DNA of 64,000 bases from Chiridota heheva (GCA_020152595.1 JAIGNY010001826.1:275001-339000); one strand, 5' to 3'. Numbered from the stretch's first letter, positions 51,034 to 63,183 are shown. Made by a program: numbers and translations. The notes: generated by a model from the sequence alone, not told the origin.

Positions 51034-52591
51034 CCCTTAAACGCTGGATCGACATTATTTTTGTCGATTTGGAAGTGCAATTTTCATTAGATAATTTCGG
51101 TACCATTCCAAATTGATACAGAGGTAATTTGTATGTCATTTGAAAGAACTCCTTTGATTCTTTCATATTCTAACCGTTTTGATGGGGCTTATATTGAGAT
51201 ATTCAGAGTAATATAGAGCCAAATGGGAGTAATTTTCATATTTTCACTACAAATTGATAAATGTTCAGGATGAACTTAAATATAAAAAAAGTTTTAACTT
51301 TATTTTTGGTCAAAGTCATTCATGAATATCAAATACTGTAATTCTAATCAAAATTTGTCAAAACCTATCTCAAATTTAAAATTTTGAGACATTTTACACT
51401 GTTATTTACCGTTTTTGTTCCATTTTGAAGCAACATTTTAAAAAGAATCTAGCTCTTGAATGGAAAATCAGAACAGAATCTTTTTCCGCCATCTTTTAGA
51501 CCTTGAAGGCAGTTTTAAAATAGCTACTATGTTGATGCATAGCCCCCTCACAAAAAAAAAAAATACCATTGCAACTTTCCGATGATACGTAACTTTGCGA
51601 AGATTTGGTTGACGGAAAGAAACACACATTTTCTTACTAAAAAGTTGTGTAAAAAAAAAATGTAATTGATTATCTACATGTAGGATTTATGATAAAATAC
51701 TTTGAAAGAGGTGAACACTGAAGGAGGCAGTTAAGGTAAATCAGTATGTTTTTTAAATTCTTTTTATGCCTGTTGACTAGTTTTTGTAAATCCCCTATAC
51801 CTGTTGCACGAAATCATGACCATACGCAGCATTTTATACATTTTTACAGTAAATAATAGAGTATATTTGAGTTATTTTACAAATAAATCCACCATCTTGG
51901 GTGAGAATATACAAACTTTTTAGAATGACAAGTTTATCTGGGTCATGAAATTCCTTTTTATAAGAAAATAAAGTGAAAGTTGGGATGATATTTGTGTTTT
52001 TTCAACCATGAAATTATTCTCTTATCTTATTTCATTCCTGAATTATTTTGAGGTAATTTGCATATTAATTATTATGCAAAATATAATAAACTTTATGAAT
52101 ATACAATTGATTTTCAACATTTCCAAGGACCTACAAACAAGAAAACTTCATTTTCAGGTTGTAGCTTTCCCTAATATTGTAAAAATTGATAATAATGGGT
52201 CATGATGTATATCAAAATGTGACATTATGAACTAATTTGCATATTCCAATTGTTTCTACTTTCAAAAACAATCATGAGTGGTATCATTGCAAAGAACTTT
52301 TCATCAACATTTCATAAATTGTATACAAAATGCCACAACTGCTTACCACAAGAGAGTACATAAACATAAAGTTAGGCATTTTGTTCACTGGGCTTGCATA
52401 GTAAATGAGCTAATTTGCATAAATTTGCATATTCCAGTATACACTTATGTGGGCCATTGTGAAGATCAAAGTATTACCTTTCAGTTAACACATACTTGTA
52501 ATGATAGCAAAGGAAAGAAAAATGTGGAAGAAAAGCATTATCTAAAAAGTTTCCCAAAAATGCACATTCTAAATGCTCAGGCATTTAAGGG
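51034..52591. mobile_element. piggyBac-like non-autonomous element (1558 bp)
   Basis: Left end CCCTTAAACGCTGG and right end, read on the other strand, CCCTTAAATGCCTG. TTAA lies immediately outside both (51030-51033 and 52592-52595). A TTAA target with CCYT ends is the piggyBac signature. No transposase frame is present in the 1.56 kb; the interior is AT-rich and includes four ATTTGCAT octamers. Confidence 0.8.
52055..52431 (+). promoter_or_regulatory. Cluster of four ATTTGCAT octamers
   Basis: Exact octamers at 52056-52063, 52235-52242, 52413-52420 and 52423-52430, all in the same orientation inside the TTAA element. ATTTGCAT is the classical POU/Oct binding site. Whether it is used here is unknown; AT-rich DNA raises the chance frequency. 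Confidence 0.4.
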
Positions 52592-52595
52592 TTAA

Positions 52596-53930
52596 CCCTA
52601 CACCTCCCACCCCGCATGATGTAATTGACCAGCAGAAAACATTTTCTGTCATGGCCCTAAGGATGCGACAGGTTTAGTATTGTAAACTCCATGCTTAAAA
52701 TCTGGCATCTTTTAATTGAGAATTATTTTGTAAATTTCATTTAATGAAGAGAATATGGACTTCCAAATTAAGTGCTATTTATTGAAGATTGTATTTTAAT
52801 GGTTACGACGCTACAATAAATTTCAGCAATGCTAATTCAAAAATTGATGGCGTTCTTTTTTTTCTCGAAAAATTATGCACATTGGCAACTTTGAGGAATG
52901 CAGATGAAAAGTTCCGGTGCCAATCCGATATTTTAATAGCCACCTCTAAAACGTGATATGAAAAATGGTATCGTTTAGATATTTTTACTGTTTCAGAAAC
53001 ATAATAGAAAATAATTATTATACCAAAATATTTTTTGAAGAGTCACAAAGAGATAGTGAAGGAGAATTATATTATTTGAAATTTGAATAAACGAGGCTAG
53101 TCTAACCGGAAACTTCAACAGCTAAGTTAAGAAATTGTTAGCATGGGGACATACGCCATGTGCACTTTCCATCTGTTGAAGTAATCTTGCAACCTGAATC
53201 TGAATCTGAATAGTTTAAGGTAAAGGTAATGGAAACTTATAGTATAGCGCCCATTACTATATGAACATTCAATGGTGCATTGCAAACTTACAGGTGAAGT
53301 CGGCAAAAATCCTTCTGGACGTGAACAACAACCGAGCGTAACAAGTATGAGGGAAAAACAGTTAACAAGTTTAGTAGGCTAGTTTAGCTTTGAAACAGTT
53401 TAGACTTGGTAAATGTATATCAATGTCTGGCGGTAAGGCATTTCAATCTGTTAGTGTCTGAGCTGTATTTACATACGTTTTAGCATTGGGAACGTAGAAA
53501 TTCAGATATCATGATCATTTCTTGCACTGATTATTACGTGAAGGATAAGGTTATCATTATCAATGGCAATGATTGTTATTGATTTTACATAGCATATGGA
53601 AGCAGGTGTTCTTTCTTCTTGTTTTTAGTAGGGGCCAATCTATTATTTATGTCGTCTTTATTTATTGTATCTATTTTATTTTATAATAAAATAATTAATA
53701 CCTACATCCCCTTGTCATCTTTGTTTGCTTTTCGTATTTGAGGAAACTGACTTGAGGGTCAGTTTCAGATTAGGGAGGACAGATTGACAGAGGCACGTAT
53801 TTTAGAGGTACCCCCGAAAAAAGTTTCCTGGTTGGCATACATGCATTATTTTGATGACAATTTGTGAAATTATTAACATAGAATTGTAATTTTGTTGAGA
53901 GTTTGTTCGATTTTGGTAACAGTTCCTAAA
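52596..53930. other. No gene recognised
   Basis: AT-rich, without supported features. Confidence 0.5.
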
Positions 53931-54530
53931 AAATTCTTGAAATTGACATTGCTTTCCAGTGGAAAGTGAAGAATATTCCTGAAAATTGAAGAAAAATTCC
54001 TGCAAATTGAATAAGATTTCACGAACATGCTGGAAATTTCTTGGAAAAAATTAAGGAGACTTCGAAAATTGCAGAGAGTTATTAAAATTCATAAAAATTT
54101 CACAGAAATTGAAGAAAATTTTCTGAAATTAAAGAACGTTTCATGAAAATGAAGAAAATTTCATGAAAATGAATGAAGATTCATTTCTGTAAATTTAAGG
54201 AGAATTCCTAAAAATGTCCTATGATTTTTCCCAATTAGTATGGGCAAAAAGAAAAAAACCTATTTTGAAATTGTATTCCTTTGAAAGTTCATTATGGCTC
54301 CCAATAATAAGAACTTCACCTCTGTATTAAAAGGTATATTGTAGATTTTGGCCCTTGAAAATTTTGGTTCAAAATTGAAAATTTTGATAAAAGCCTGAAG
54401 CTTTCTCCCCAAAAGTGCAGATTTTGGGGTCAATATTAAAGATTTTGAGGCCAAAATGAAAAATGTTTGGTCGAAAATAGCAAGATTTTTGGTGCAAAGT
54501 GTAAAAGGTTTGGTCCAAAATTAATGATAG
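53931..54530. repeat. Degenerate GAAAATTTC-type repeat, locus 1
   Basis: Many loosely periodic words such as 'gaagaaaatttcatgaaaat', 'cctgaaaattgaagaaa' and, further right, 'aaaattttggtcaaaa'-type units with local palindromes GAAAATTTTC. The same text style occurs at 62200-62985. Non-coding. Confidence 0.7.
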
Positions 54531-54628
54531 CGCAGTCGATATGATTGCAAAAAATGCCACACATGGTTCATTTGATGTTTCAGTTAATTCGACAGAATTT
54601 TGGGAGATGAGGGGGAAGCAAAGCCCCC

Positions 54629-54795
54629 AGTAGCCCCCTTAGACACATCACTACTTCTTTATTACTATAAAAGAAATCAAATCTTATGACAGCCCTTTAA
54701 AAGGGTGTCCCAGTATCCCCCTTAGACACGTCACTGCTTCTTTATTACTATAGAAAAAATTAAATCCCATGACAGCCCTTTTTTAAAGGGTGTTC
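54629..54795. repeat. 83-bp tandem duplication
   Basis: 'cccccttagacacatcacta' to 'cagccctttaaaagggtgt' is repeated 83 bp later with few changes. Units end in a CCCTTTAAAAGGG palindrome. Confidence 0.88.
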
Positions 54796-55344
54796 TTGTT
54801 TGAAGTATTCCAACCTAATTCTGTGCCTTTCCAATTTGCATGTCATTTGCTTCTTTGCTTGTTTTCAGTGTTAGGTTATACTGTGGGTTATCATTTTCGT
54901 CAGCGGAGTAATACTTGATTATTTTCTTCTTACTCTTAGGTGTTGTTTCTGTTTGGAGGTGAAAGTTCAACAAACCCTTTGTCTTTATCAGTTCCTGTTT
55001 AAACCCTAGTATTGCAGTTCGGGATTTTGAACTCGGATAAACAATTGCATAATACTACTGACCTTCAGTTATAAATAAGGTCCAGTTGTCCAGTGTACAT
55101 TTGTCCTATTGTGGGTCAAGTTTTATTATGTAGGTCAAGTTTTATTAGTCTTGGTTAACACACCCAAGCTGATGATTGGTTAGTACTGATGACACGTATC
55201 CAGCTAAGATTTTAGTTGTTATTTCTGTCCAGTAGTAAAAATAGTTAAGCAGTGCTTTATAATGCTTGACAGATTTATTGAGAAGTTTGGAAATTGCTTT
55301 CCAAAGAGCAGTTCCTTGGTCTAGTGGTGTATGAGTTATAGTAT
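54796..55344. other. No gene recognised
   Basis: AT-rich; 'gtcaagttttatta' is locally duplicated near 55118-55150. Confidence 0.5.
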
Positions 55345-55910
55345 TGGTTCAGTGGTCAAGTTTCTTTTTTTATGAAATAGGACTTTAGCCAAAAAGAAGC
55401 TAAAAAAGAAACAAATAGTGAAGAAACTACTGCATAATTTTATTTTGTTTCGATGATCTTGAAGACATTAAGTTTTTCTCTCATTGAAATGACATTCAGA
55501 AAACTAAACTTTTTGCTATTGATATTTTTTCTTTAAATTATCTTCAGGTGAAAAATTATTATTATTACACATACTGTAGATTCTGTACTTTCACTTCTAA
55601 CATATTCTATAGTTGTTTTAAGCCACAAAATCTTAACCATGCACCCCTTCTCTCAATCACAGCTTTCTGACCTTTTGTTCTTGAATTTCTCTCATTCTCC
55701 CCCTGTTTCCTTACCTTCCTACCTCTAGAAAGATCTGACCTTTCAGGCACAATTTGACCTTTGTTGTCGTGGTGCTGTTAAGCCCTCATCAAATAAACAA
55801 ACAAACAAACAAAATCTCAGGATAAAGATTTAAAACAAAAAAATGGGGAATGGGAGGATGTGATGTCACAATGTTCAGTTTGATTTCAGTCATTTCTGCC
55901 CAATTCCTTT
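55345..55910. mobile_element. Foldback MITE, copy 6, split by a LINE tail
   Basis: Left arm GGTTCAGTGGTCAAG at 55345. Family centre motifs ('cttcaggtgaaaaatta', 'aagccacaaaatct') run up to 55633 and resume at 55811 ('aaaatctcaggataaag', 'gatgtgatgtcacaatg', 'gatttcagtcatttct'). The right outer arm is missing. Confidence 0.7.
55634..55810 (+). mobile_element. I-like LINE 3' UTR fragment (177 bp) nested in a MITE
   Basis: Nearly identical in order and wording to 17239-17405: 'tctcaatcacagctttctga', 'tttctctcattctcc', 'caggcacaatttgacc', 'gtggtgctgttaagccctca', then an (ACAA)n tail. Flanked by AAAATCT on both sides (55627-55633 and 55811-55817; 9 bp if AC is counted), the expected target-primed insertion duplication. 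Confidence 0.9.
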
Positions 55911-56412
55911 TACCTACAATAATAGACTTACTGTAACTATTTTCAGACTGGAATTGAATGTGTCCAGGTCCCTTTCTGGTTTGCGTTAATTCATTTTCAG
56001 ACAAGATGTACATTACCTACTGTAGCAGGACACACAGAAATTTTGGCAAGATCTTTTTTTAACACTATAAGTACCTCATCTTTCTTCAACCAAATGAAAT
56101 TGCAATTTTGAATGAAATTTCATTTCCCCAGATAAGTTTGGCCCCTATAGACATGATTCTTGCTCCTCGCAATTTGAACTGCTTCCGCCTTTTCTTCTCT
56201 ATTTACTGTATTCCAGTTTGACTAATTGACCATGCAGTAAGTACATGCTATCAATGAACAAATTTCTCCTCAAGAAATCTTTGTGGGTACTTCTGGTATG
56301 AGATCATGATGAAGTTCAAATGTGATTCATTATGCCAATTAGTGTTATTATCCTGAAAAAGCCTGAAGGGTTTGCTTATCAAATCAGCATTCCTCAAATT
56401 TGACCCAAGAGT
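55911..56412. other. No gene recognised
   Basis: No supported features. Confidence 0.5.
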
Positions 56413-56620
56413 ATAAGGGATTGGGTATTGATAATATACGGGATCGGGTATTGATAATATAAGGGATCGGGTGTTGATAATATAAGGGAACGGTTGTTGA
56501 TAATATAGGGATCAGTTGTTGATAATATAAGGGATCGGGTATTGATAATATAAGGGATCGGGTGTTGATAATATAAGGGGGCGGTTGTTGATAATATAAG
56601 GGATCAGGTGTTGATAATAT
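56413..56620. repeat. 23-bp minisatellite, 9 copies, with 4-unit periodicity
   Basis: Unit ATAAGGGATCGGGTRTTGAT plus AAT. Copies 2-5 and 6-9 show the same order of variants (GGGTATTG, GGGTGTTG, CGGTTGTTG, ATCAG-TGTTG), i.e. a second-order unit of about 91 bp present twice. Confidence 0.95.
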
Positions 56621-57199
56621 AATTAATGCCATTTAGAAGTGTGAGGATAAAGCTGTACACACTGTACTTACTGTAGGTGACCTGGACTTTAGAAACTTTT
56701 AAAATGTTGTTCAAAAATCAATATGGGAATGTTTGTAGTTAATTCATTTAATGATTGACATCTGATGCTGTATTAATGGGGTAATAGTCCGTGAGCTTAA
56801 GGGCCTAAAAATGGCTAATCGATCTTATTATTGCGCACCAAACGTTTTCAACTTTTTGGGGTCCAGGCATGTCTGGGGGTCATGAATCACATTGCTAGAC
56901 CTCTCAGTAGGGTGGCTGGGCCTATTCACTTGCTACTGTAAGTTATGATAGGAGCTGCTTCAATACTTGATCTGTCATACCACCAACATTAAATAGTCTG
57001 GAATCATGGATAGTTTCTGTTGTCCCTTCAGATTTATACAGAAATCTTTAAAGACAGAAAACCGTCATCTGTAGCTTCATCATTCTTTGCATCTGATGAA
57101 GTTATGTATATATTCCCCTGCAGTGTTCACAACCAGTGGAACACTTAAGTCCATGCCTCTTCATAAACATTTTCTTGTTCCACATCCCATCTTACAGTT
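56621..57199. other. No gene recognised
   Basis: May include decayed upstream sequence of the DIRS-like relic, but nothing is recognisable. Confidence 0.4.
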
Positions 57200-57838
57200 G
57201 CACCTCACCACCTCCAACCATTCAGCTCAGGTTGGCCCTTTGTTGGTCAGCAATGAGAGTAGCTTTCCATCATAAGGATACACCCTCAGTTAGTTCTCTG
57301 GCTTAAATGAGTGGAGATCCCCCTTGGCAGCCTCCCGAATACAATGAACCTTCCACCCCCATGGCTTGGAATGTTCACGTGGTCAGTGCGCCTGGGGAAG
57401 TTTGCAAGGATGTGTGTAGAAATCACGTCGAGGTCCTGGGTACTTTGGATAATCCTGGAGAGTTACAGTCTAGAGTTCACCTCCCTGAGTCTTCCTTCAG
57501 ACTTCCTCACCACAAGATCGAACACCTGAATGGCTCCTCCGAGAAGAAATATCGATCCAAGAAAAACAGCAAATGGAGACCCATCTTGAATCTGCGGCCC
57601 TAGAACAAGTTCTTTCCTTCACATCTCAATCCACTGGGGAACATAGTCACTTGCTGGCTTTCCTCTCGAGGAGCACAATAACACCTTAAGAGCCAGCTGC
57701 CATTCTGTCTCTCCATGGCTCCCCATTTTTTCACAAGGGTGACGAGTGTTTGCTGCGTCCCTAAGGAAAAACGGCATCATGATATTTATGTACCTTAACG
57801 ACTGGCTAAAAGTGGGTGGCCACCCTCTTTTTTCGGCT
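57200..57838 (+). pseudogene. DIRS-type reverse transcriptase relic
   Basis: Read through frameshifts, this matches the RT of DIRS-group (tyrosine-recombinase) retrotransposons. From 57311: L-P-P-P-W-L-G-M-F-T-W-S-V-R-L-G-K-F, W-V-L-W-I-I-L-E-S-Y-S-L-E-F and L-P-L-P-S-D-F-L-type residues. After a frame change: K-K-N-S-K-W-R-P-I-L-N-L-R (57562-57600). Then, in another frame, L-P-F-C-L-S-M-A-P-H-F-F-T-R-V (57698-57742) and I-M-I-F-M-Y-L-N-D-W-L (from about 57776). The catalytic Y-L-D-D is Y-L-N-D here (57791-57802). Stops and shifts mean no protein. Neither tyrosine recombinase nor RNase H was seen after it. Confidence 0.8.
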
Positions 57839-57957
57839 CCTTAATATTTTTTTCATTCATTAAAAAAATGGGAAAAAAGGTAATTGGTCCAGGTCATAGA
57901 GCAAGGACCCCTGGTGTGGGTGTGGGCCCCTTTTCAAAAATCCTAGATCCGCCACTG
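57830..57957 (-). mobile_element. hAT-like element end
   Basis: On the minus strand it begins CAGTGGCGGATCTAGGATTT, a common terminus of hAT-type MITEs, and is G/C-rich just inside. The other end could not be fixed; it may lie near 57830, where the DIRS relic stops. Confidence 0.4.
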
Positions 57958-58005
57958 ACTTAGTTATTCAAGACATGTAATTGGAAATACCAGGCCCATT
58001 AATGT

Positions 58006-59503
58006 TGTGACAGATGGGAAGTGACAGACGGGACATTTTTGCACACTTAATAATGACATTTTTAAGTGATGATTAAATGTCTTTTCTAGAGTCCATTCTC
58101 AATCAACAACAAGAACTAACATTACAAAGTAATAATAAAATACGTTAAACAATAATTAATCATTAAGTACCCCTTTAATATTCAGTCATTTGGAGTACAT
58201 TCATTAACGCCTGAATGGAATCTATTTTTGGTTTGCCTGTTCCATTGGTCAACTATGATTAATCAATATTTCACTTCAGAAGGCAATTTTTCATAATATG
58301 TTATTATTTTGGCACTGACAAGTATGTGCAAAAAGAAGTCAATCAAGAATATGCACTAGATTAGTCTTACAATCTGAGTGAAAGTCTAACATTTACATTT
58401 TAATTTTGGCACTTTTGCATTAAAATTAATTCAGTTTTTCTGTTTCTTTTTCCAAAAATAGATTACTTCAAACAATGTAACTTGATATGTAGGAATACAG
58501 TGAGCATCATACATGTACAGTAGGTTTACTATTACATGTACTTTAAGTGAGGTTTCTCTACCATACACAAGGGTGTTGGCGATGATGGCTCATCTTCCTC
58601 AGAATTGCCTTTCTGAGGTTGTGCAAGTAGGTCATCTGGTTTAATGCTCTCTGAAAGTGGTTGTCAGTTTCACACTGGGATGCTGTCATTGCATATCAGA
58701 TAACATAAGGTTCCACCAAGGAGGTACCACTCTAAAAATAGTGCACACCACTGTTTCTAGGAAGGGTATGAATTTCTGCACCATCTGGTTGCCATGAGGC
58801 ATCCATATCCTGCATGTGTTGAGTTACATACATCCTCAAGTGATACAAGACATGTTCATTTTTGCACACTTTTTGTGCAATTTCTGGTGTTCCTGTTGGT
58901 GCCATTGGCCATCCCATATTCTGACACATGTCCCTTAAGGGACCCCTCCTCCTCACCCCCAAGTACCATCATTGCACCCCTTGTCATAAAATATTGCTGG
59001 GCATGTACATCACATGCTCTGCACATCGCATGTACATGCAGTAAACATGCATGTAGTGTACATGTGCTGCAGCAATTATTACTGTATGACTGACATGACC
59101 GAGACAAAAAGAAGGGTCAAGAAGGTAGGCAAGCTATCACTGTCCTAAAGGCCGAAGTGTGTATTTTTGTAATTAATATTTAGTTAATATCTTAATTGAT
59201 AAATTTATCAAATAAATTAATAACAGACATGGAGTATTATAAGTGAAATAGTCTGTTTACCATTTTTTACAACCTAGAGATGATTAAAAAAGATGTGACA
59301 GACGGGACAAAATGGGTAAGTTGTGACAGACGGAACAGATTTTGACGTGGAATATCAGATCAACTATGCATCACAGGTTATTTTTATTTTACTTTCTAGG
59401 TTAGGTCACCTTGATAGAAGATAGGAATTTATCTTTGAAGCAAAACAATCTTTGCATGTAAAAAGCATACAACTTTTTCATGTTTTTTGTGACAGACGGG
59501 ACA
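58006..59503. repeat. Region with five copies of GTGACAGACGGGACA
   Basis: GTGACAGACGGGACA or a close variant at 58007, 58021, 59295, 59323 and 59489, the first four in two tight pairs (14 and 28 bp apart). Between them the sequence is AT-rich. A minus-strand frame at 58732-58962 (76 residues) has no recognised family. 58985-59075 is a cluster of TGCATGTACATGCA-type words. Confidence 0.6.
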
Positions 59504-62038
59504 TGGCAATGTGATTATTTCAAAATGATACAAGATTGTCGTTTTTCATCTTTTGGGCTAAATTTTGTTAGTGGTGGATTAGGAAAGGTATCATACTTCA
59601 TAGTCAACCAATAATGATTTTCTTTGAAGCATAAAAACTGGAACAGAGGGCAACTCAAATTTCCATCATAAAATTGGTGGAAATGCTACTTCTGTTTCCC
59701 CAAACTGCAAGCCTTGATGAAGAAATCAATCATAAGTGCAGTAGAAGAAAAGCAAAAACAGTTTCTGAAAGCTTGATTAGTGTACTATCTAAGAAAAAAA
59801 TGACTTACACCTTGAAAATATACTTTGAAAATTTATGCATGTTCAACTCTTATCCGGAATTGACCTATTAAATGTGTTCAATTTTCCAGAAAATCCAAAC
59901 TACTGTACCATGTGGATTATGCGGGTATTATTAAATTGTAATTAAAATAAAACACACTTTTTTTGCTTGTATGCCTATTGTTTTTATTCACCCATTCAAC
60001 TTATCTAATTATCTTTGAAAATCTATATAGTAAATGCTGGCAATACTGCTGTATAAGCTTACATGGTCTACCGATTTTGTAACTAAAACCAGTTTCGCGA
60101 AACTGCAGTTTCGGTCTGATTAATATTTGATGAAAAATTGGAAGTACTAAAAATAACCAAATCACTACAAAAAAAATTGCCAAAAATGGTAAAAATCTGT
60201 TTTATTTGAATGAAAAGAAAGTTCATGCTTTTTGTCAACATGTTTTTTGTAGTATCTTTTGATATATTTGTAAAAATAAGTAATATTTATGCAGATTCAA
60301 TCATTAAATACAATTGAGAATGTTTGGAAATAAATAGTCATAATGTACCTGTAATAACAGGTTTGATGATGCTATCTATGTATTTGTTTCTTCTTCTGGG
60401 CTAATATTGATTTCCTTGACCACAACATTCTTTTATAATCCCTTTATTTGAAGTCTTGTCCATTCTCTCCTGAGTCCTTTTGTCTTTTAAGATACTTTGG
60501 AATCCATTATAAATCCCGACAAATATATTGCAAATTGAAGCCACGTACGTATTCGAGACCATTTACGAATTCACACCCAACCACGCTCTACTGACTGACC
60601 CTATGCATGTACTGTATAAGGCTAGTATAAGTTATAACCATTATTCAATGTGTTTGGGCTCAAGTTTTTTGAGTTTCAATTCAGCTTGCAGGGTGGGAAC
60701 CTTGGTGGCATAAGTGTAAGAGAAATGCCACCGCGATGCACAAACTGGGCCTATTTAAAGTTAAAGCATAGCAAGAAGGATTATTGAACTTGAAAAATAA
60801 CAGAGGTATGGATGATTTATGAGGAGTTTGTTGTTGTTTTGTCTCAAATAGAAGCCACGTGGCCTGGCCATGGTTAATGTTTCAAAGAAATGTTGAATAT
60901 CAGGTGGGTGGATCTGAACAGTAATATATTCCCACTGTAGGCTATATGCAAATCAGCAACAATTGTACTGCATGATCAAGTATATGATGGCTAGCATTGC
61001 ACCGTAAGATGCATTTAGAGGTTTGATTTATTTGTTTTGCAACTATCAGACAAATTTCTTTTTTTCATATGAAAGAAAAATTGATATCATAACTATGAAT
61101 TAAATCGTGAACAGATAAGGGCATATAGATGGCCTGTCAACACAGCCTTTTTTTTTTACAACATATGAACCTGTTCAACGCCACCCTGACAAAGGATCAA
61201 ATTGACATCATTTGAGGGGCAAATGGGGTATATAAAATCACTTTACACGCAAACAACATTACAGTTTATTAATACATTTTATTTATGACTGCCTCCGTTA
61301 TCATTTTCAACATTATTTCCCAAAATTACTGTGATAACAAACATTGTTGGCAGCTATCATATAACAGTGTAGTACACTGCAGTTATTGCACTTTGTTAAA
61401 ATCTTGTTTACATTACGGGTGAAAAACTGCTTTTCCAGTTAAGATCGGTTTTGGTTTTGGAAACCGACCGGTTTCACGTCAGGGCAAAACCGTGCATGCT
61501 TACTACTGTACATCTTTGGGTATATCATGTGTACCAAAACCGGTTTATTTTGAAAAGTTTTAATTCTTATGTTTCTGACAATTGCCAGTGCCACAGTCTT
61601 TAATCATTACCAGCTCCCACCACTTAACCCAACCTTAAAATCTGTATTGACGTATTAGTACAGTAGTCTGAAGCAGGGAGTTGCCATTTGGACATGTGGA
61701 ACTGCACTGTGCTGAAGGTAAAGAGTTAGTTTGATAACCTCATGGGACCCCCAGTGGTGATTGACCTTCTCCTGGGAGGAGGCTCATTTGTGATTATAAT
61801 AGTGATTTGCCCTCACTCAAGGATGAAGGATTCAAGGTCAGTCACTTATCTCTTCTGGTAGTGACAGAAATATAGTGGAAATGACAGAATTTACAGTAGG
61901 TAACTCTGGTGATAACTTAGTGAAAACTAGATACTCCATGTATTAAGTACCTCCCCTTCCCCTTCCTGGCTCTAATAAGCACCCACCCAAAATATTTTGA
62001 CTGATAATTCATTTGATTAATTTGAAGACTCAAAATGC
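59504..62038. other. No gene recognised
   Basis: Words related to AAACCGGTTT occur at 60090-60115 and 61445-61480, possibly ends of an old element. Otherwise AT-rich. Confidence 0.45.
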
Positions 62039-62200
62039 TTAAAGAATTAGTTCAGTGGTCAAGCATATGTGTGATATGCAAGAGGACTATAATAGAAACA
62101 AAATGCTGAAGAAAGCATTCAAAACTCTTATTCCGTTAAGGAGATATTTAAGTTTAAAGTTTGATATCATCAATGTAGAAACGACGAAAGCAACTGAAAA
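62039..62200. mobile_element. Foldback MITE, copy 7 (left arm only)
   Basis: TTAAAGAATTAGTTCAGTGG followed by the family text to 'aagtttaaagtttgatatca'. The sequence then leaves the family; centre and right arm are absent. Confidence 0.78.
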
Positions 62201-62985
62201 CTAGAAAATTGTTAACAAAATATTAAAAGTTAGGTAAAATCATTGAGAGATTTTGTAAGACTGGGCAAAATTTTCAGATAATTAGTGAAAATTACCAAAA
62301 ATTTCCCAGAAAATAAAGGACATTTTCCTTCTTAAAAAAAGACTTTAAAGAAACTTAAATTACACAAAAGCGAAGGAGCTCTCCAAATATTGAAAGACAT
62401 TTCCCAAATATGCCTATTTTAGAAAATTTACGAAAACCCAAGAAAAATCTATGCGAGAATGAAGAAAATTTCTCAAAAATTGTAGATTTTCAAAAAATTG
62501 TCCCAAAATGAAGGTAATGTTTGGAAGATTGAAGGAAAATTGACCATATATTTACTGAAAAAAAACGAAAATTAAAAAAAAACCCCAAAAGAAAAATTTA
62601 TGATTTCCCAAAAAATCAAAATAAAAAAGAAAAATTGAAAAAATTGACCATATTTTCTGAAAAGAAAAAAAAAAAAAAATAGTTTTTTTAATGAAAATCA
62701 AAGAAAAATGCCCTAAAAGAAAATTTTCAAAAAAATGCATGAGAATGAAAGAAATTTCTCAAAGATTGAAAGAGATTTCCCTAAAATTGACCAAAAATTC
62801 TCCAAAATGAAAGAAATTTTAGGAAAATGGAACAAAATTTCCCGAAAATTGAACAAAAGTTACTAAAACTTGAAAATTGTCCCAAAATGAAGGAAATATC
62901 CAAAAATGGCACAAGAATGAAGGAAATTTCCTAAAGATTGAAGAGATTTACCAAATATAGAAATGATATTTCCTGAAAATTTACA
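62201..62985. repeat. Degenerate GAAAATTTC-type repeat, locus 2
   Basis: A-rich text of loosely periodic words such as 'ttgaaagagatttccc', 'aaaatgaaggaaatttcc' and 'aaattgaccaaaaattc', like 53931-54530. Non-coding. Confidence 0.7.
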
Positions 62986-63183
62986 TTAAAACCCTGAGTA
63001 ACACACTGCAGGTACCACAAAACTTTTTGGGTGAAAGTGCTCAGTCCCCACTGTTGAAAATAGTTCCGTACTCCTATGGCAATAAATATTAATCTGCATA
63101 AGATCATTAAGATTTTTTTTAAACTGAATTTTTATGAGAGAAATACACAGAATTGCATTAGTTTCTTTGCTGTGTGCTCAGCC

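Noticed and set aside
58732..58962. 76-residue minus-strand frame as a host exon
   Set aside because: No recognised family and no clear splice borders; it may be debris of an unknown element in the GTGACAGACGGGACA region.
60060..61560. AAACCGGTTT-related words as the ends of a 1.5-kb TIR element
   Set aside because: The inverted match between 60090 and 61450 is short and irregular and no target duplication could be found.
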